Made by a program: the position numbers and the translations under genes. 64,000 nt of DNA from CAYUZU01 sp964448675 (lineage in GTDB: Bacteria; Planctomycetota; Phycisphaerae; UBA1845; Fen-1342), in the NCBI GenBank assembly GCA_964448675.1, contig CAYUZU010000013.1:1-64000 (forward strand). Reading direction: 5' to 3'. Each line of letters starts with the position of its first letter. Position 1 is the first letter of the stretch. A model generated the notes under the pieces. That model saw only the letters and a list, made by a program, of their open reading frames with translations. It was not told where the DNA came from and ran no database searches. Below, piece after piece: positions 7,589-16,632 of this stretch.

Positions 7589-9274
7589 CTAGCGCCCGCG
7601 CCGCCCGCCGCGCGTACACCACATCCCAATCGCGGTCACGGTCAGCATCAGCGTCGCAGCGGCCGGACACATACCGAGCTGAATCGCGGCGCGCTCCAGG
7701 TCATCCGCCGACACCACGGTCCCGTTCGGATCTTCGCGCCCCGACTGCTCACCATCGAGCAGTTCGTTTCCGGGTACACCGTCGGCCACGGACCCGAGGC
7801 GGTCCATACTCTCGGCTTCGTCGTCCTCCAACGCCGCGGGGTCGGCGCCGTTGCTGAGCTTGATCAGGGCACGCATGAACGCGGGCCCGTCGTCGACCTC
7901 GGGCGGGTCCTGCTCGGCCTGGTCGTCATCACACGCATCCCCGATCCCGTCGCCGTCGGTGTCCGCCTGATCGGGATTGGCGACCTCCGGGCAGTTGTCG
8001 ACACAATCGGCCACACCATCCTCGTCCACATCCACATCCGCCACGCCGCAGCCGCACGCCCCCGGCGCGATCTTCGCCGGATCGAACGGACACGCATCGC
8101 AGGTGTCGATGGTGCCATCCTCGTCGCTGTCGACCTGGCACTCGTCCGGAATGCCGTTCTCGTCACAATCGGCGCTCGTCCCGGCCGCGATATCCTCCTC
8201 GTCCGCCACACCGTTGAAATTGCAGTCCACCGCACACGGATTGCCAGCGCAAGTCGTGCCCGCGCCGAGCCACGTCGTGACGACCGCCGAACAATCCGCC
8301 TCGGTGGTCTCCATACACACACCGTCGGGGAAGCAGCAGGCCCCGGTCGGCTGCTCGCACGGATTCGGGTCACAGCCGGTCTCGTAACCGAGCCACGTCC
8401 CCTCGCACTCGACCTCCACCACCACCAGGCATGAACCGTCGGGCAGACAACACGCACCCGCCGGCTGCTCGCACGGATTCGGGTCACAGCCGGTCTCGTA
8501 ACCGAGCCACGTCCCTTCACACGTCTCGGCGCCGCTCAGGTAGCAGCTCCCGTCCGGCAGACAGCAGGCCCCCTGGTCGACGAAGTCACACGGGTTCGGG
8601 TCACACGGCACGCCCAGCCCCAGCCATTCCCCCTCGCTTGAAACGCACTCGTCAAGCGTCAGCGCGGCACAGTAGCCGAAGCTGAAGCAGCACGCGCCGC
8701 GGCACGGGCTCGGGTCGCATGTGCTGCCGCTCCCCTGCCACAGCCCGCCCTTGCTCACGCAACCGATCTCGTCCAGCACTGCACAGCCCCCCTCCGGAAA
8801 ACAACACGCGCCATCGAGCGATTCGCATTCATCCGGCACGCCGTTGTCGTTTTCGTCCGGAGCGCCCGCCGCGATATCGCACTCGTCCGGGATGCCGTTC
8901 TCGTTGCAGTCCTCGCTGGTGCCTTGCGAAATGTCCAGCGCATCCGGCTGCCAGTTGAAGTTGCAGTCCGCCGCCCCGATGAGGTCCCAGAACAATGGTA
9001 CGTCGTCCTCGTCGATCCGCTCGTCGTAATTAATGTCCGCCAACCAGCGGTCGCACTCGGGATAGCTCTCCCAGTAGGCGTTCGGATCTTCGAGCGCCAG
9101 GCGGAACGGCTCGATGTCGCCGAAGTCGACATAGCCGTCACAGTTCAGATCACCCAGGTCGCCGTCGCGCGCAGCGCCGTCCGCGACCACTGGCAGCACG
9201 CACACGAGGCCCAGCACCAGCGGCCCGACAACGCAGCCCATGGTCAACATCCGATTGATCGAGGTTGTATGCAT
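7589..9274 (-). CDS. Secreted cysteine-rich GACC-repeat protein with thrombospondin-3-like repeats
   Basis: 561 residues. ATG 9274 is preceded by GGAGAGA and followed by a signal sequence (TMGCVVGPLVLGLVCVL). Residues about 35-100 contain dockerin-like motifs (DLNCDGYVDFGDI, DINYDERIDEDDV, DCNFNWQPDALDI). Five Cys-rich repeats of about 38 residues follow (GACCFPEGGC..., GACCLPDGSC..., each ending CDPxPC). Then come calcium-binding thrombospondin-type-3 repeats (VDSDEDGTIDTCDACP, DVDEDGVADCVDNCP, DTDGDGIGDACDD). The C-terminus is a hydrophobic helix followed by RGGRRGR, like a sorting or anchoring tail. This architecture is typical of planctomycete surface proteins and its function is unknown. 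Two GACC units share 53 identical bases, which indicates recent duplication. Confidence 0.75.
   Translation of the reverse strand: MHTTSINRMLTMGCVVGPLVLGLVCVLPVVADGAARDGDLGDLNCDGYVDFGDIEPFRLALEDPNAYWESYPECDRWLADINYDERIDEDDVPLFWDLIGAADCNFNWQPDALDISQGTSEDCNENGIPDECDIAAGAPDENDNGVPDECESLDGACCFPEGGCAVLDEIGCVSKGGLWQGSGSTCDPSPCRGACCFSFGYCAALTLDECVSSEGEWLGLGVPCDPNPCDFVDQGACCLPDGSCYLSGAETCEGTWLGYETGCDPNPCEQPAGACCLPDGSCLVVVEVECEGTWLGYETGCDPNPCEQPTGACCFPDGVCMETTEADCSAVVTTWLGAGTTCAGNPCAVDCNFNGVADEEDIAAGTSADCDENGIPDECQVDSDEDGTIDTCDACPFDPAKIAPGACGCGVADVDVDEDGVADCVDNCPEVANPDQADTDGDGIGDACDDDQAEQDPPEVDDGPAFMRALIKLSNGADPAALEDDEAESMDRLGSVADGVPGNELLDGEQSGREDPNGTVVSADDLERAAIQLGMCPAAATLMLTVTAIGMWCTRGGRRGR
8349..8576 (-). 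repeat. Two 114-bp tandem coding repeats (GACC units)
   Basis: 8349..8401 and 8463..8515 are identical over 53 bases and 114 bp (38 codons) apart, inside the GACC-repeat protein gene. The remaining units of the gene have diverged more. In-frame tandem duplication is the simplest explanation. Confidence 0.75.
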
Positions 9275-9428
9275 GGTCTCTCTCCGCCCATGACGATGCG
9301 CTTGCGTCCCGCGGGACGCACCCGACGACCCGTTACGAACGCCCTTATTGTAACGCGTTCGGGGCGAGAGACCTACGCCGCAACGCGGGGACGCTCGCGG
9401 CGGCGTGCACGTCCGCGCCGGCACGATC

Positions 9429-11129
9429 TTACGGGACCCAGATCTCCTCTTCGTATGTCTCGGCCGTCCCGGAGTCGCTGTCGAGCCAGTGAACCACGAC
9501 CGTGTACGGCCCGGGCTGCAGCTCGACCACCGTCACTTCGGGCGCATAGCAGCACAGGCACGGACACGGCTGCGGCGTGATCTCGGTTTCGTACAGATGC
9601 AGCTCGCGACCCTCGACCTCGAGCGAGTACGCGATCGTCACCAGGCAGCAGTTGTAGGTCACGTCATGGTGCACGACGTGCAGGGTGTGGCCCTCGACCG
9701 TCAGCTCGAAGCTGTCCGGCGGACACCAGTAGTCGTACCCGCGCCCGGGCATCTCACACCCGCCGGTCACCGACGACCCCAGGTACGGCGGCCCCGCCGC
9801 GGCATACTCACGCTGAAACGCCGCCACGTCGCGGACGTCGCTGTCGTCGTCCAGGTCCATGTCGCACGGCGCGCAGGCCCACGGCAGCGCCGCGCCCGGC
9901 CCAGCCATGCAATCCGCAAACATGTGCCAGTCATCGACGGACACCAGGCCGTCCAGCGTGACGTCCGCGGCCTGGCACGGCCCCGGGTAAGCCACGCTGA
10001 CCCCCGCCAGCGCCGCGAAACACGCGTTGGCGTAGGTCACCCCGTCACAGCCGCACACCGGATCCCACACCTGCAGGCACGCCTCCGGCCGCGGCGTGCA
10101 AACGCCCGTCTCGGCGGCGCAGTCTTCGTAGCGGCAATACGAATGCGGGCCGCACTCCTCGTTTGACCAGCACCAGTTGCCGTTGCAGGCGCCGTAGTGG
10201 GCGATGCTCATCCCGTTCGCCGCCGCCGTGCACGCGTTGGCGTACGTCACGCCATCGCAGCCGCAAACCGGATCCCAGAGCCACGGGCACTGCGTCGGCC
10301 GCGGGGTGCACACGCCGGTCTCCGCGGCACAATCCTCGAAGAAGCAATACATGTCCTCGGCGCACTCGGCGTTGGACCAGCAGTACTGCCCTTCGCACAC
10401 CCCCTGATCGTCGACACTGACCCCGTTCGCCGCCGCCGTGCATGCGTTGGCGTACGTCACGCCATCGCAGCCGCAAACCGGATCCCAGAGCCACGGGCAT
10501 TGCGGCGGCCGCGGCAGGCAGATCCCCGTCTCGGCAGCACAGTCCTCAAAATAGCAGTACATGTCCTCGGGACACTCGGCGTTGGACCAGCAATACGTCC
10601 CCGGCGCATACGGACCATGCAGCGGGCCACAACCGATCCCCACCAGCGCATCCCAGAACTCGAAGAAACCGAAGTACTCCGGCGGCTCCGCGCGGAAACA
10701 GCGCAGATGCCAGCCGACATCCTCCGCCGCCCACGGATGATCAAAGCTGAAGCTGAAATACTCCACGCTCGCAGCCGGATCGTCCGTCCACCACCGCACG
10801 CGGGCCGTCGTCAGGCAATAGCATGGCCCCGGCGACACCTCGCCGTTCGGTGTGTAGATCCCGTGGGCATGGGCCATCCCGACCGGCTCGACCGCAAAGT
10901 GCCAGCCCGGCGGCACCACCACGTTGCTGTAACGCTCGCGATCCGGGTCGTTCGTGCCGACGCAGAACTCGAGCATCGGATAACTGACCGCGTCCACCAG
11001 GTACGTATACGTCCCGCCGTGCTCACCGTTGGCCGATGATTGGCAATGCACCAGCGGCGCGTCCGCCAGCGCGCTGGCCCCCGTCAGACCGACCACCACA
11101 ATCACACTCGAAAGGAAGTCCCGCAGCAT
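9429..11129 (-). CDS. Secreted Kazal-like repeat protein
   Basis: 566 residues. ATG 11129 follows a strong Shine-Dalgarno (AAGGAGG), and the signal peptide is MLRDFLSSVIVVVGLTGASALA. An N-terminal beta domain of about 190 residues precedes three consecutive 70-residue units. Each unit has a Cys-rich segment (YCWSNAECxEDMYC) and a Kazal-type segment (CPWLWDPVCGCDGVTYANAC). A dockerin-like motif (DVTLDGLVSVDDWHMF) and a C-terminal beta region rich in Cys and Tyr follow. Kazal domains are classically serine-protease inhibitors; activity here is inferred only. Together with 7589..9274 it forms a surface-protein neighbourhood. Confidence 0.72.
   Translation of the reverse strand: MLRDFLSSVIVVVGLTGASALADAPLVHCQSSANGEHGGTYTYLVDAVSYPMLEFCVGTNDPDRERYSNVVVPPGWHFAVEPVGMAHAHGIYTPNGEVSPGPCYCLTTARVRWWTDDPAASVEYFSFSFDHPWAAEDVGWHLRCFRAEPPEYFGFFEFWDALVGIGCGPLHGPYAPGTYCWSNAECPEDMYCYFEDCAAETGICLPRPPQCPWLWDPVCGCDGVTYANACTAAANGVSVDDQGVCEGQYCWSNAECAEDMYCFFEDCAAETGVCTPRPTQCPWLWDPVCGCDGVTYANACTAAANGMSIAHYGACNGNWCWSNEECGPHSYCRYEDCAAETGVCTPRPEACLQVWDPVCGCDGVTYANACFAALAGVSVAYPGPCQAADVTLDGLVSVDDWHMFADCMAGPGAALPWACAPCDMDLDDDSDVRDVAAFQREYAAAGPPYLGSSVTGGCEMPGRGYDYWCPPDSFELTVEGHTLHVVHHDVTYNCCLVTIAYSLEVEGRELHLYETEITPQPCPCLCCYAPEVTVVELQPGPYTVVVHWLDSDSGTAETYEEEIWVP
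10021..10650 (-). repeat. Three 210-bp tandem coding repeats (Kazal units)
   Basis: Copies begin at 10021, 10231 and 10441, exactly 210 bp (70 codons) apart, each opening with CA(C/T)GCGTTGGCGTA. The copies at 10231 and 10441 are nearly identical for their first 60 bases, and the copy at 10021 is more diverged. Each copy encodes one Kazal-plus-Cys unit. Confidence 0.8.
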
Positions 11130-11300
11130 AGCTCGCCTCCTTGCCGCCGCCCCACCGCGTCTCGGCCCCATACTCACGTGAACGGACGGAGAGGCCGCCG
11201 AGCAGTGCGACGGCATCGTTGCTTGGCCCAATAGCAAATGTAGCCAAGAGAGACCCGAAATGCCAGTTTTTCCTGCGAAACCAGCCGCCCCGCCAAACCC

Positions 11301-12794
11301 TCACTGCTCGGCGCGCGACATGACCGGCAACCGCGCCGGCACGACCACCGACGAAATACTGCCAAAAAGTGTCAATGGTGAAACGTCCTCCACACGAACC
11401 TGCACCACGGCGCCAATGTGCGCCGCATCCCCGTCGAATACCGTGATCAAATCGTGCGGCGTGCGCCCGATGAGCTGGTTCGGCGACGCGTCGATGCCGG
11501 AGTCGGCGGCCACTGGCGGCGTTTCCGCTCTCGCCGCGGCCTGCGCGCGGCGCGCCGCCTTACTGTACCCCTCCACCAGCACTTCGACCGACTGGCCCAC
11601 CAGCGCCGCCTTCTGCCTGTGGCTGATTTCGCGCTGCACCGCCAGCAATTCGTTGTTCCGCCGAACTTTCACCTCGGTCGGCACGTCGTCGACCTTGCCA
11701 CGATCCGCCGTCGTCCCCGGCCGTGGCGAGTACTTGAAGACGAACAGGCTCTTGTATTGCACACGCCGCACGAGATCGACCGTCGCCGCAAAGTCCTCCT
11801 CGGTCTCGCCGCAGAACCCGACGATGAAGTCCCCCGCGAGCGCGATATCGGGCACGTACTTTCGCGCCAGGTCCATCAGGTCGAGGTACGCGCGCACGGT
11901 GTAGCCGCGCTTCATCGCCTTGAGCATGCGGTCCGAACCACTCTGCGCCGGGATATGCAGATACGGGCACACGCGCGGATAATCCCGCATGACCCGGAAG
12001 ATGTCCTCGTCCCAGTCCGCCGGGTAGCTCGTGACGAAGCGAATTCGCTCCAACCCCTCAATCTCGTGCACCTGCTCCAACAGCCGCGCGAACGTCGTCA
12101 CCTGCCCGTCATGCTCGTGCGCGTACGAGTTCACGGTCTGCCCCAGCAACGTCAGCTCGCGGCAGCCCCGCGCCGCCAGCATCCGCGCCTCGGCGACGAT
12201 ATGGTCCGGCCGCCGGCTGCGTTCCGGCCCACGCGTAAACGGCACCACGCAGTACGTGCAGAACTTGTCGCAACCCCGCTGCACGCGCACGTACGACTGC
12301 AGCACGCTGGCGTCCGCCGCGGGACGCCGCGACAAGTCGAGCGCCTCGAGCCCGTCGTCGTCCGGATCACGCCGCGCCTTGGCCTCGCGGCGCGATTGCG
12401 ACTGCGCCAACGCCGCCACCTGGCGCCCCTCCCGCACCGCCTCGTCCAGCAATGCCGGCAGGTGATGTAACTCCCCCGGCCCGCAGAGGACATCCAGGTG
12501 CGGTACCTGCTCGAACAGCGCCTGCCGCTGCCGCTCCGCCATGCACCCGATGACCGCGATCAGCACCGCCGGCCGCTGCCGCTTGAGGAACTGCAAATGC
12601 CCCAGACGCGAGAGGACCTTGTCCTCGGCGTGCTGGCGGACACTGCAGGTGTTGAACAACACGATGTCGGCCTGTTTCACATCCGCAACGGGCGTCAGGC
12701 CGAGCGCGCATAGCTCACCCTCGACAAGCTGACTGTCCAGCACATTCATCTGGCAGCCGAAGGTCTCCAGGAAGTACGTCTTGGCGTTCATCAT
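11301..12794 (-). CDS. miaB: tRNA-2-methylthio-N6-dimethylallyladenosine synthase MiaB
   Basis: 497 residues. MiaB is a radical-SAM methylthiotransferase that converts i6A37 to ms2i6A37 in tRNAs reading UNN codons. The N-terminal UPF0004 domain has its three cluster cysteines (TFGCQMN, NTCSVRQ, GCMAERQ). The radical-SAM triad is CDKFCTYC, followed by PFTRGPERSR, and HIPAQSGSD with FIVGFCGETEEDF are diagnostic. A TRAM domain forms the C-terminus, here interrupted by an Ala/Arg-rich insertion (residues about 405-440). Two adjacent Met codons begin the protein; either could be used. It is a cytoplasmic protein. The gene on the same strand downstream starts 170 bp away. Confidence 0.95.
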   Translation of the reverse strand: MMNAKTYFLETFGCQMNVLDSQLVEGELCALGLTPVADVKQADIVLFNTCSVRQHAEDKVLSRLGHLQFLKRQRPAVLIAVIGCMAERQRQALFEQVPHLDVLCGPGELHHLPALLDEAVREGRQVAALAQSQSRREAKARRDPDDDGLEALDLSRRPAADASVLQSYVRVQRGCDKFCTYCVVPFTRGPERSRRPDHIVAEARMLAARGCRELTLLGQTVNSYAHEHDGQVTTFARLLEQVHEIEGLERIRFVTSYPADWDEDIFRVMRDYPRVCPYLHIPAQSGSDRMLKAMKRGYTVRAYLDLMDLARKYVPDIALAGDFIVGFCGETEEDFAATVDLVRRVQYKSLFVFKYSPRPGTTADRGKVDDVPTEVKVRRNNELLAVQREISHRQKAALVGQSVEVLVEGYSKAARRAQAAARAETPPVAADSGIDASPNQLIGRTPHDLITVFDGDAAHIGAVVQVRVEDVSPLTLFGSISSVVVPARLPVMSRAEQ

Positions 12795-12824
12795 CGTTCT
12801 AGTGTAGCGTGCCGCGCACGGGAA

Positions 12825-13955
12825 TCACGGATCGTCCGCACCGAGCGCCGCCAGGCGTTCCGTCGCCCGGGTGCGGACTTCTGCCGGCACGTCCATCTGA
12901 TCAACAAGCTCCTCATAAACCCGCCGCGCGATGTCGGGCCGTCGCAGTTTCTCATGTGCACGCCCGACATGGAAGGAGGCCCAAGCGCGCACCGCAGGAT
13001 GGGCAGCGTCTTCCGCCAGCTCCAGCAGGTCCGCCGCGGCCGCCGCCGCTTCGCCCGCATTGATCCGGCACCGCCCCCACAGCAACCGATACGCGTCCCG
13101 GTCCTCCGCCGCCACGTGCGGCAGCGCCCGCGAGAGCAGTTCCGCCGCCCAGTCAGCCCGCGGCGTGTCGCAACCCTGCGCCGCGGCATGGTACACCAGC
13201 GAGTCGGACCCCAGACCGGTTCCCGCCGCTGGCTGCGTGCTCGGGCGGGTCTCCGGCTCGCCATCGGCAGGCGGCAGAATGCCCAGCGGGCGCTCTTCCG
13301 GCCTCCGGTCGGGCACATACGGCGACTGCACCCCGGCGGCGCCGGTCTCCACCTTCAGCCCTTCGTGGAGCCGCAGCGCCAGGGTGAGCTCTTCCAGCGC
13401 CGCCCGCGCTGCCTCGCTGAGCGACTCGTCGGCCAGGGCGCGTTCCACCGCGCCCAGCGCGGCACGGTTCCGGGCGGACCCTGGCCGATCCGGCCGCTGC
13501 GGGGTATGCCGCCGGGCCGCGCTCGGCGTCTCGCGCGCGAGCTCAATGAACGCATCCACCGCTTCCGCGAAGCGGCCCGCCCGGTCGAGCGATGCCACCA
13601 GCCGTACGCGAATCAGCCGGCGCAGCCACGGCGTGTCGGCCGGGGCCAGGGCCGATCGGTAGTCGTCGGCGGCGGCCTCGTAAGCGCCGCGGTGCAGGGC
13701 CTGCTCGGCCCGAGAAAAAGCTGCCGCATCATCGATGGCGAGCCATTCGATCTCGTCGAGCGGCTTGCGGAGATGCTCACCCGACACGCCGCGGAAAATG
13801 ATGGCGTTCTGGCCGAAAAACGTGAGCTGGACATCCTCGAACGGGCTACGATTAGTAAGCTTGACCGTGTCGGAAAGGGTCGGCGGGGCCGCAAGAAAAA
13901 GCGCAGAAATTGCCACGACATGACGGAGTGACGCGCTGGTCCTGCCGAAAAACAT
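12825..13955 (-). CDS. Exported helical-repeat (TPR-like) protein
   Basis: 376 residues from ATG 13955. A signal peptide (VVAISALFLAAPPTLS) precedes a short beta segment (DTVKLTNRSPFEDVQLTFFG) that resembles a small N-terminal domain of exported proteins. The rest is alpha-helical with TPR-like pairs (AFSRAEQALHRGAYEAAADD, SLDRAGRFAEAVDAFIEL, ASFHVGRAHEKLRRPDIARR). A Pro/Thr-rich linker (about 225-255) separates two helical arrays. It probably acts as a protein-interaction scaffold outside the cytoplasm. It ends 30 bp before the miaB start and may share its transcript. Confidence 0.65.
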   Translation of the reverse strand: MFFGRTSASLRHVVAISALFLAAPPTLSDTVKLTNRSPFEDVQLTFFGQNAIIFRGVSGEHLRKPLDEIEWLAIDDAAAFSRAEQALHRGAYEAAADDYRSALAPADTPWLRRLIRVRLVASLDRAGRFAEAVDAFIELARETPSAARRHTPQRPDRPGSARNRAALGAVERALADESLSEAARAALEELTLALRLHEGLKVETGAAGVQSPYVPDRRPEERPLGILPPADGEPETRPSTQPAAGTGLGSDSLVYHAAAQGCDTPRADWAAELLSRALPHVAAEDRDAYRLLWGRCRINAGEAAAAAADLLELAEDAAHPAVRAWASFHVGRAHEKLRRPDIARRVYEELVDQMDVPAEVRTRATERLAALGADDP

Positions 13956-14081
13956 GGTATGTAGGATCGCTGCTGGGCGGGCTGCGGTCAATTGACAGGG
14001 CGCAGCGTATTGCGTGGGCGTTGTTGATAGGGTACAAACAGCGTTGGCATGGACGCCCCAGGCAGCATGTGAGGAAGGCCG

Positions 14082-14570
14082 ATGACGGCCGACAAGCGCA
14101 ACACGGCAGTTGTCGTTGCACTCATCGTCTCGCTGACGGTGGGCATTCGCGTCTTGACGTGGCTGGAGCCGGAGCGACCGTGCTGGGAGGGCGCGCCGCT
14201 GCTGATGGCCGAACAGGGCGGGTTTGTCGACGAGGTGGTGGTCACGTACACCCCCTCGCGCGAGGCCCTGCGTTCGGTCGTGGTCGATGAACGCGACAGC
14301 CTCTGTGTGGTCTACCCCGACGAAGAGCCGTACTGGTCCCCTTCCGGGCCCGTGGTGCAGCTGGTCGTCGTCGGGAGCGCCACCGAGGCGCTCGATCACT
14401 GGCAGAAGGAAAAGCTGTTGGCAGTGCTGGGAAGCCTGGACCAGGCCAGTGGCGGTCGGGACCTGGTTCCGGTACGGTTAGCGCCCGAATTGCGGCAGGC
14501 TGAGCTGCTGCCGCAGGCTGCCGATCTGTGTAAGCTACTCGCGCGCAAGCGAATCATCAGCGATTTCTGA
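14082..14570 (+). CDS. Membrane-anchored protein of unknown function
   Basis: 162 residues; ATG 14082 is preceded by GAGGAAGG. A single hydrophobic segment (residues 8-24, AVVVALIVSLTVGI) precedes an extracytoplasmic alpha/beta domain with a VVVDERDSLCVVYPDEEPYW strand pair. No family is recognised. It is divergent from the helical-repeat gene at 13955, with 126 bp between them that probably hold both promoters. Confidence 0.6.
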   Translation: MTADKRNTAVVVALIVSLTVGIRVLTWLEPERPCWEGAPLLMAEQGGFVDEVVVTYTPSREALRSVVVDERDSLCVVYPDEEPYWSPSGPVVQLVVVGSATEALDHWQKEKLLAVLGSLDQASGGRDLVPVRLAPELRQAELLPQAADLCKLLARKRIISDF

Positions 14571-14701
14571 TACCCCCCGGGGGAGGGCATGCGGCGGCTG
14601 GTTCGGCCGTGAGCTGCGAGGGAGAGTCCCGCAGTTTGGCGTGCCGGCCGCGGGCGGTGCTGTGTCTCGCGTGCGGGACGATGCCGTCCGGTTATACTGG
14701 T

Positions 14702-15604
14702 ATGCCCATAGCGATGCCGACCCGATCGATTCCAGTCCTGGCAGGCTACGAGGTGATGGAGCGCATTGGCCGCGGGGCCGGCGCCGTCATCAGCCTTGCG
14801 CGCGACACCACCGCCGGCCGACTCGTCGCGATCAAGCACATCGTGCGGCAGACCCCCGAGGACGACCGCTTCATTGCCCAGGCCGAGAACGAGTTCGAAA
14901 TCGGCCACCAGCTCGAGCACGAGTACCTCCGCCGCTGCTACGACATCGCCCGTGTCCGCAAGTGGCTCAAGACCCGCCAGCTCTTCCTCGTCATGGAGTA
15001 CGTCGAGGGCGAGCGGCTCGAGGATCGGCGACCCGACAGCCTCGATCGCATCGTCGACATCTTCCGCAGAGTCGCCCAGGGCCTGCTCGCCATGCACCAG
15101 CGCGGCTTCGCCCACGCCGACATCAAGCCCAACAATATCCTGCTGACCAAGGACGGCGGCGTGAAGATCATCGACTTCGGCCAGAGCTGCGGCCTCGGCC
15201 ACGTCAAGGAACGCGTCCAGGGCACACCCGACTACATGGCCCCCGAGCAGGTCCACCGGAAGGCCATCGACCAGCGCACCGACGTCTTCAACCTCGGTGC
15301 CACGATGTACTGGGTCGTCACCGGCAAGTGGTTCAAGACCGTCATGCCGCTGATGCCCTCCGCGGCCAAGAAGATCGCGATCGAATCCGTCCGCGGCAAC
15401 CAGCCCCCGCACGAGCTCGTGCCCGACCTGCCCCTGCCGATGTCGAAGCTCATCACCCAGTGCTGCGAGACCGCCCCCGAGCATCGCCCCCGCGACATGC
15501 GCGAGGTCCTCTCCCGCCTCGAGATGATCGAGCACCTGCTCGAACAGAAACGCCAGCGCCAGGGCCGCGCGCGGCGCAGCCGTGGCTCCGGCCAAACCAG
15601 TTGA
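14702..15604 (+). CDS. Serine/threonine protein kinase
   Basis: 300 residues, essentially a kinase domain alone with no membrane segment. Seen: Gly loop GRGAGAV (23-29), VAIK with Lys45, an alpha-C Glu in ENEFEIGHQL, catalytic loop HADIKPNN with Asp140 (HAD instead of HRD), DFGQ with Asp158, and GTPDYMAPEQ. All catalytic residues are present, so an active Hanks-type kinase is likely. The C-terminus is Arg-rich. In-frame starts exist at GTG 14609, ATG 14681, 14702 and 14714, and none has a convincing Shine-Dalgarno. A PPP-like phosphatase begins 43 bp downstream, which suggests a reversible phosphorylation pair. Confidence 0.88.
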   Translation: MPIAMPTRSIPVLAGYEVMERIGRGAGAVISLARDTTAGRLVAIKHIVRQTPEDDRFIAQAENEFEIGHQLEHEYLRRCYDIARVRKWLKTRQLFLVMEYVEGERLEDRRPDSLDRIVDIFRRVAQGLLAMHQRGFAHADIKPNNILLTKDGGVKIIDFGQSCGLGHVKERVQGTPDYMAPEQVHRKAIDQRTDVFNLGATMYWVVTGKWFKTVMPLMPSAAKKIAIESVRGNQPPHELVPDLPLPMSKLITQCCETAPEHRPRDMREVLSRLEMIEHLLEQKRQRQGRARRSRGSGQTS

Positions 15605-15646
15605 CGCCGGCCGCACCGGCCGCGAACATGCACCAGGGTTCTCGTC

Positions 15647-16528
15647 ATGATGGACAATGAGGCGGCGGTGACAGATTTCTCGAACGGACAAGCGGTGGCC
15701 GAAGCGCTGCGCGAAGCGGCCTGCCTGAACCGCGAGGATCCGATCCGCGAAGCCTCCCTGCTCCGCTTCGGCGCGGCTGGCCAGCTCGTCGTCACCGGCG
15801 ACATGCACGGCCACCTGCGCAACTTCGAGAAGCTGCAGCGCTTCTGCGCCCTCGAGCGCAGCCCCGGCCGCATGGTCCTGCTCCAGGAGCTCATCCACGC
15901 CGAACCCGACAAGTTCGGCGATCCCGACTACTCCATCGATCTGCTCGTGCGGGCGGCCGCCTGGAAATGCGAATACCCGGACAACGTCTTCTTTCTGCAG
16001 TCGAATCACGAGCTTTCGCAGCTGCGCGGCCACGAGATCACCAAGGGCGGCCGCTACGTGCTGGCCGACTTCGAGCGCGGCGTCCGCGAGCGCTACGGCG
16101 ACGACGCCGAGCTGGTCCTCGCCGGGGTCAACGAATACGTCGCCTCGCTGCCGCTGGCGGCCCGCACCGCCCAGGGCCTCTGGCTGTCGCACAGCCTGCC
16201 CGACGGGCTGTATGTCGACGGCTTCGACCTCAGCGTCCTCGACCGCGAGCCGACGCCCGACGACTACGCCCCCGGCGGTTCCGCCTACGCGCTCGTCTGG
16301 GGCCGCTATCACAAGGAGGACGTCGTCGATCGCTTCCTGCAGCGCGTCGAGGCCGACACCTGTATCGTCGGCCACACGCCGCAGGAGTCCGGCTACGCCC
16401 GCATCGGCCGCATGCTGGTCATCGCCAGCGACCACCAGCACGGCGTCTTTCTGCCGATCGACCTGTCACGGCCGCAGACGATCGAAGAGCTGGAGAAGCA
16501 CATCCGCAAGTTCGTCGCCGTGGAATAG
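15647..16528 (+). CDS. PPP-family metallophosphoesterase with degenerate second motif
   Basis: 293 residues. It aligns with the PPP Ser/Thr phosphatase fold: GDMHGH (about residue 51; family GDxHG), SNHELSQL (family GNHE), the His of WLSHSLPDG and the final VGHTP. The family GDxxDR motif is replaced by LLQELIHAEPDK, so a usual bridging metal ligand Asp is Glu or absent. It may still bind metal or may be a modified phosphatase. It lies 43 bp after the kinase on the same strand and is probably co-transcribed; the natural reading is a cognate phosphatase for that kinase. Confidence 0.78.
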   Translation: MMDNEAAVTDFSNGQAVAEALREAACLNREDPIREASLLRFGAAGQLVVTGDMHGHLRNFEKLQRFCALERSPGRMVLLQELIHAEPDKFGDPDYSIDLLVRAAAWKCEYPDNVFFLQSNHELSQLRGHEITKGGRYVLADFERGVRERYGDDAELVLAGVNEYVASLPLAARTAQGLWLSHSLPDGLYVDGFDLSVLDREPTPDDYAPGGSAYALVWGRYHKEDVVDRFLQRVEADTCIVGHTPQESGYARIGRMLVIASDHQHGVFLPIDLSRPQTIEELEKHIRKFVAVE

Positions 16529-16632
16529 CCGGCGAGCTCCCGCGAACCGCCTATACTATGGTGGGTGTCGGTCTGTGCCGGCGGCGCAGGCCCCGGATTT
16601 CGAACCAACCACGAGCGCAAAGCGAGTGCGAT

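Noticed and set aside
10021..10650. Regularly spaced repeats as a CRISPR array
   Set aside because: The 210-bp units are in frame and encode Kazal domains; there are no short repeats with unique spacers and no cas genes.
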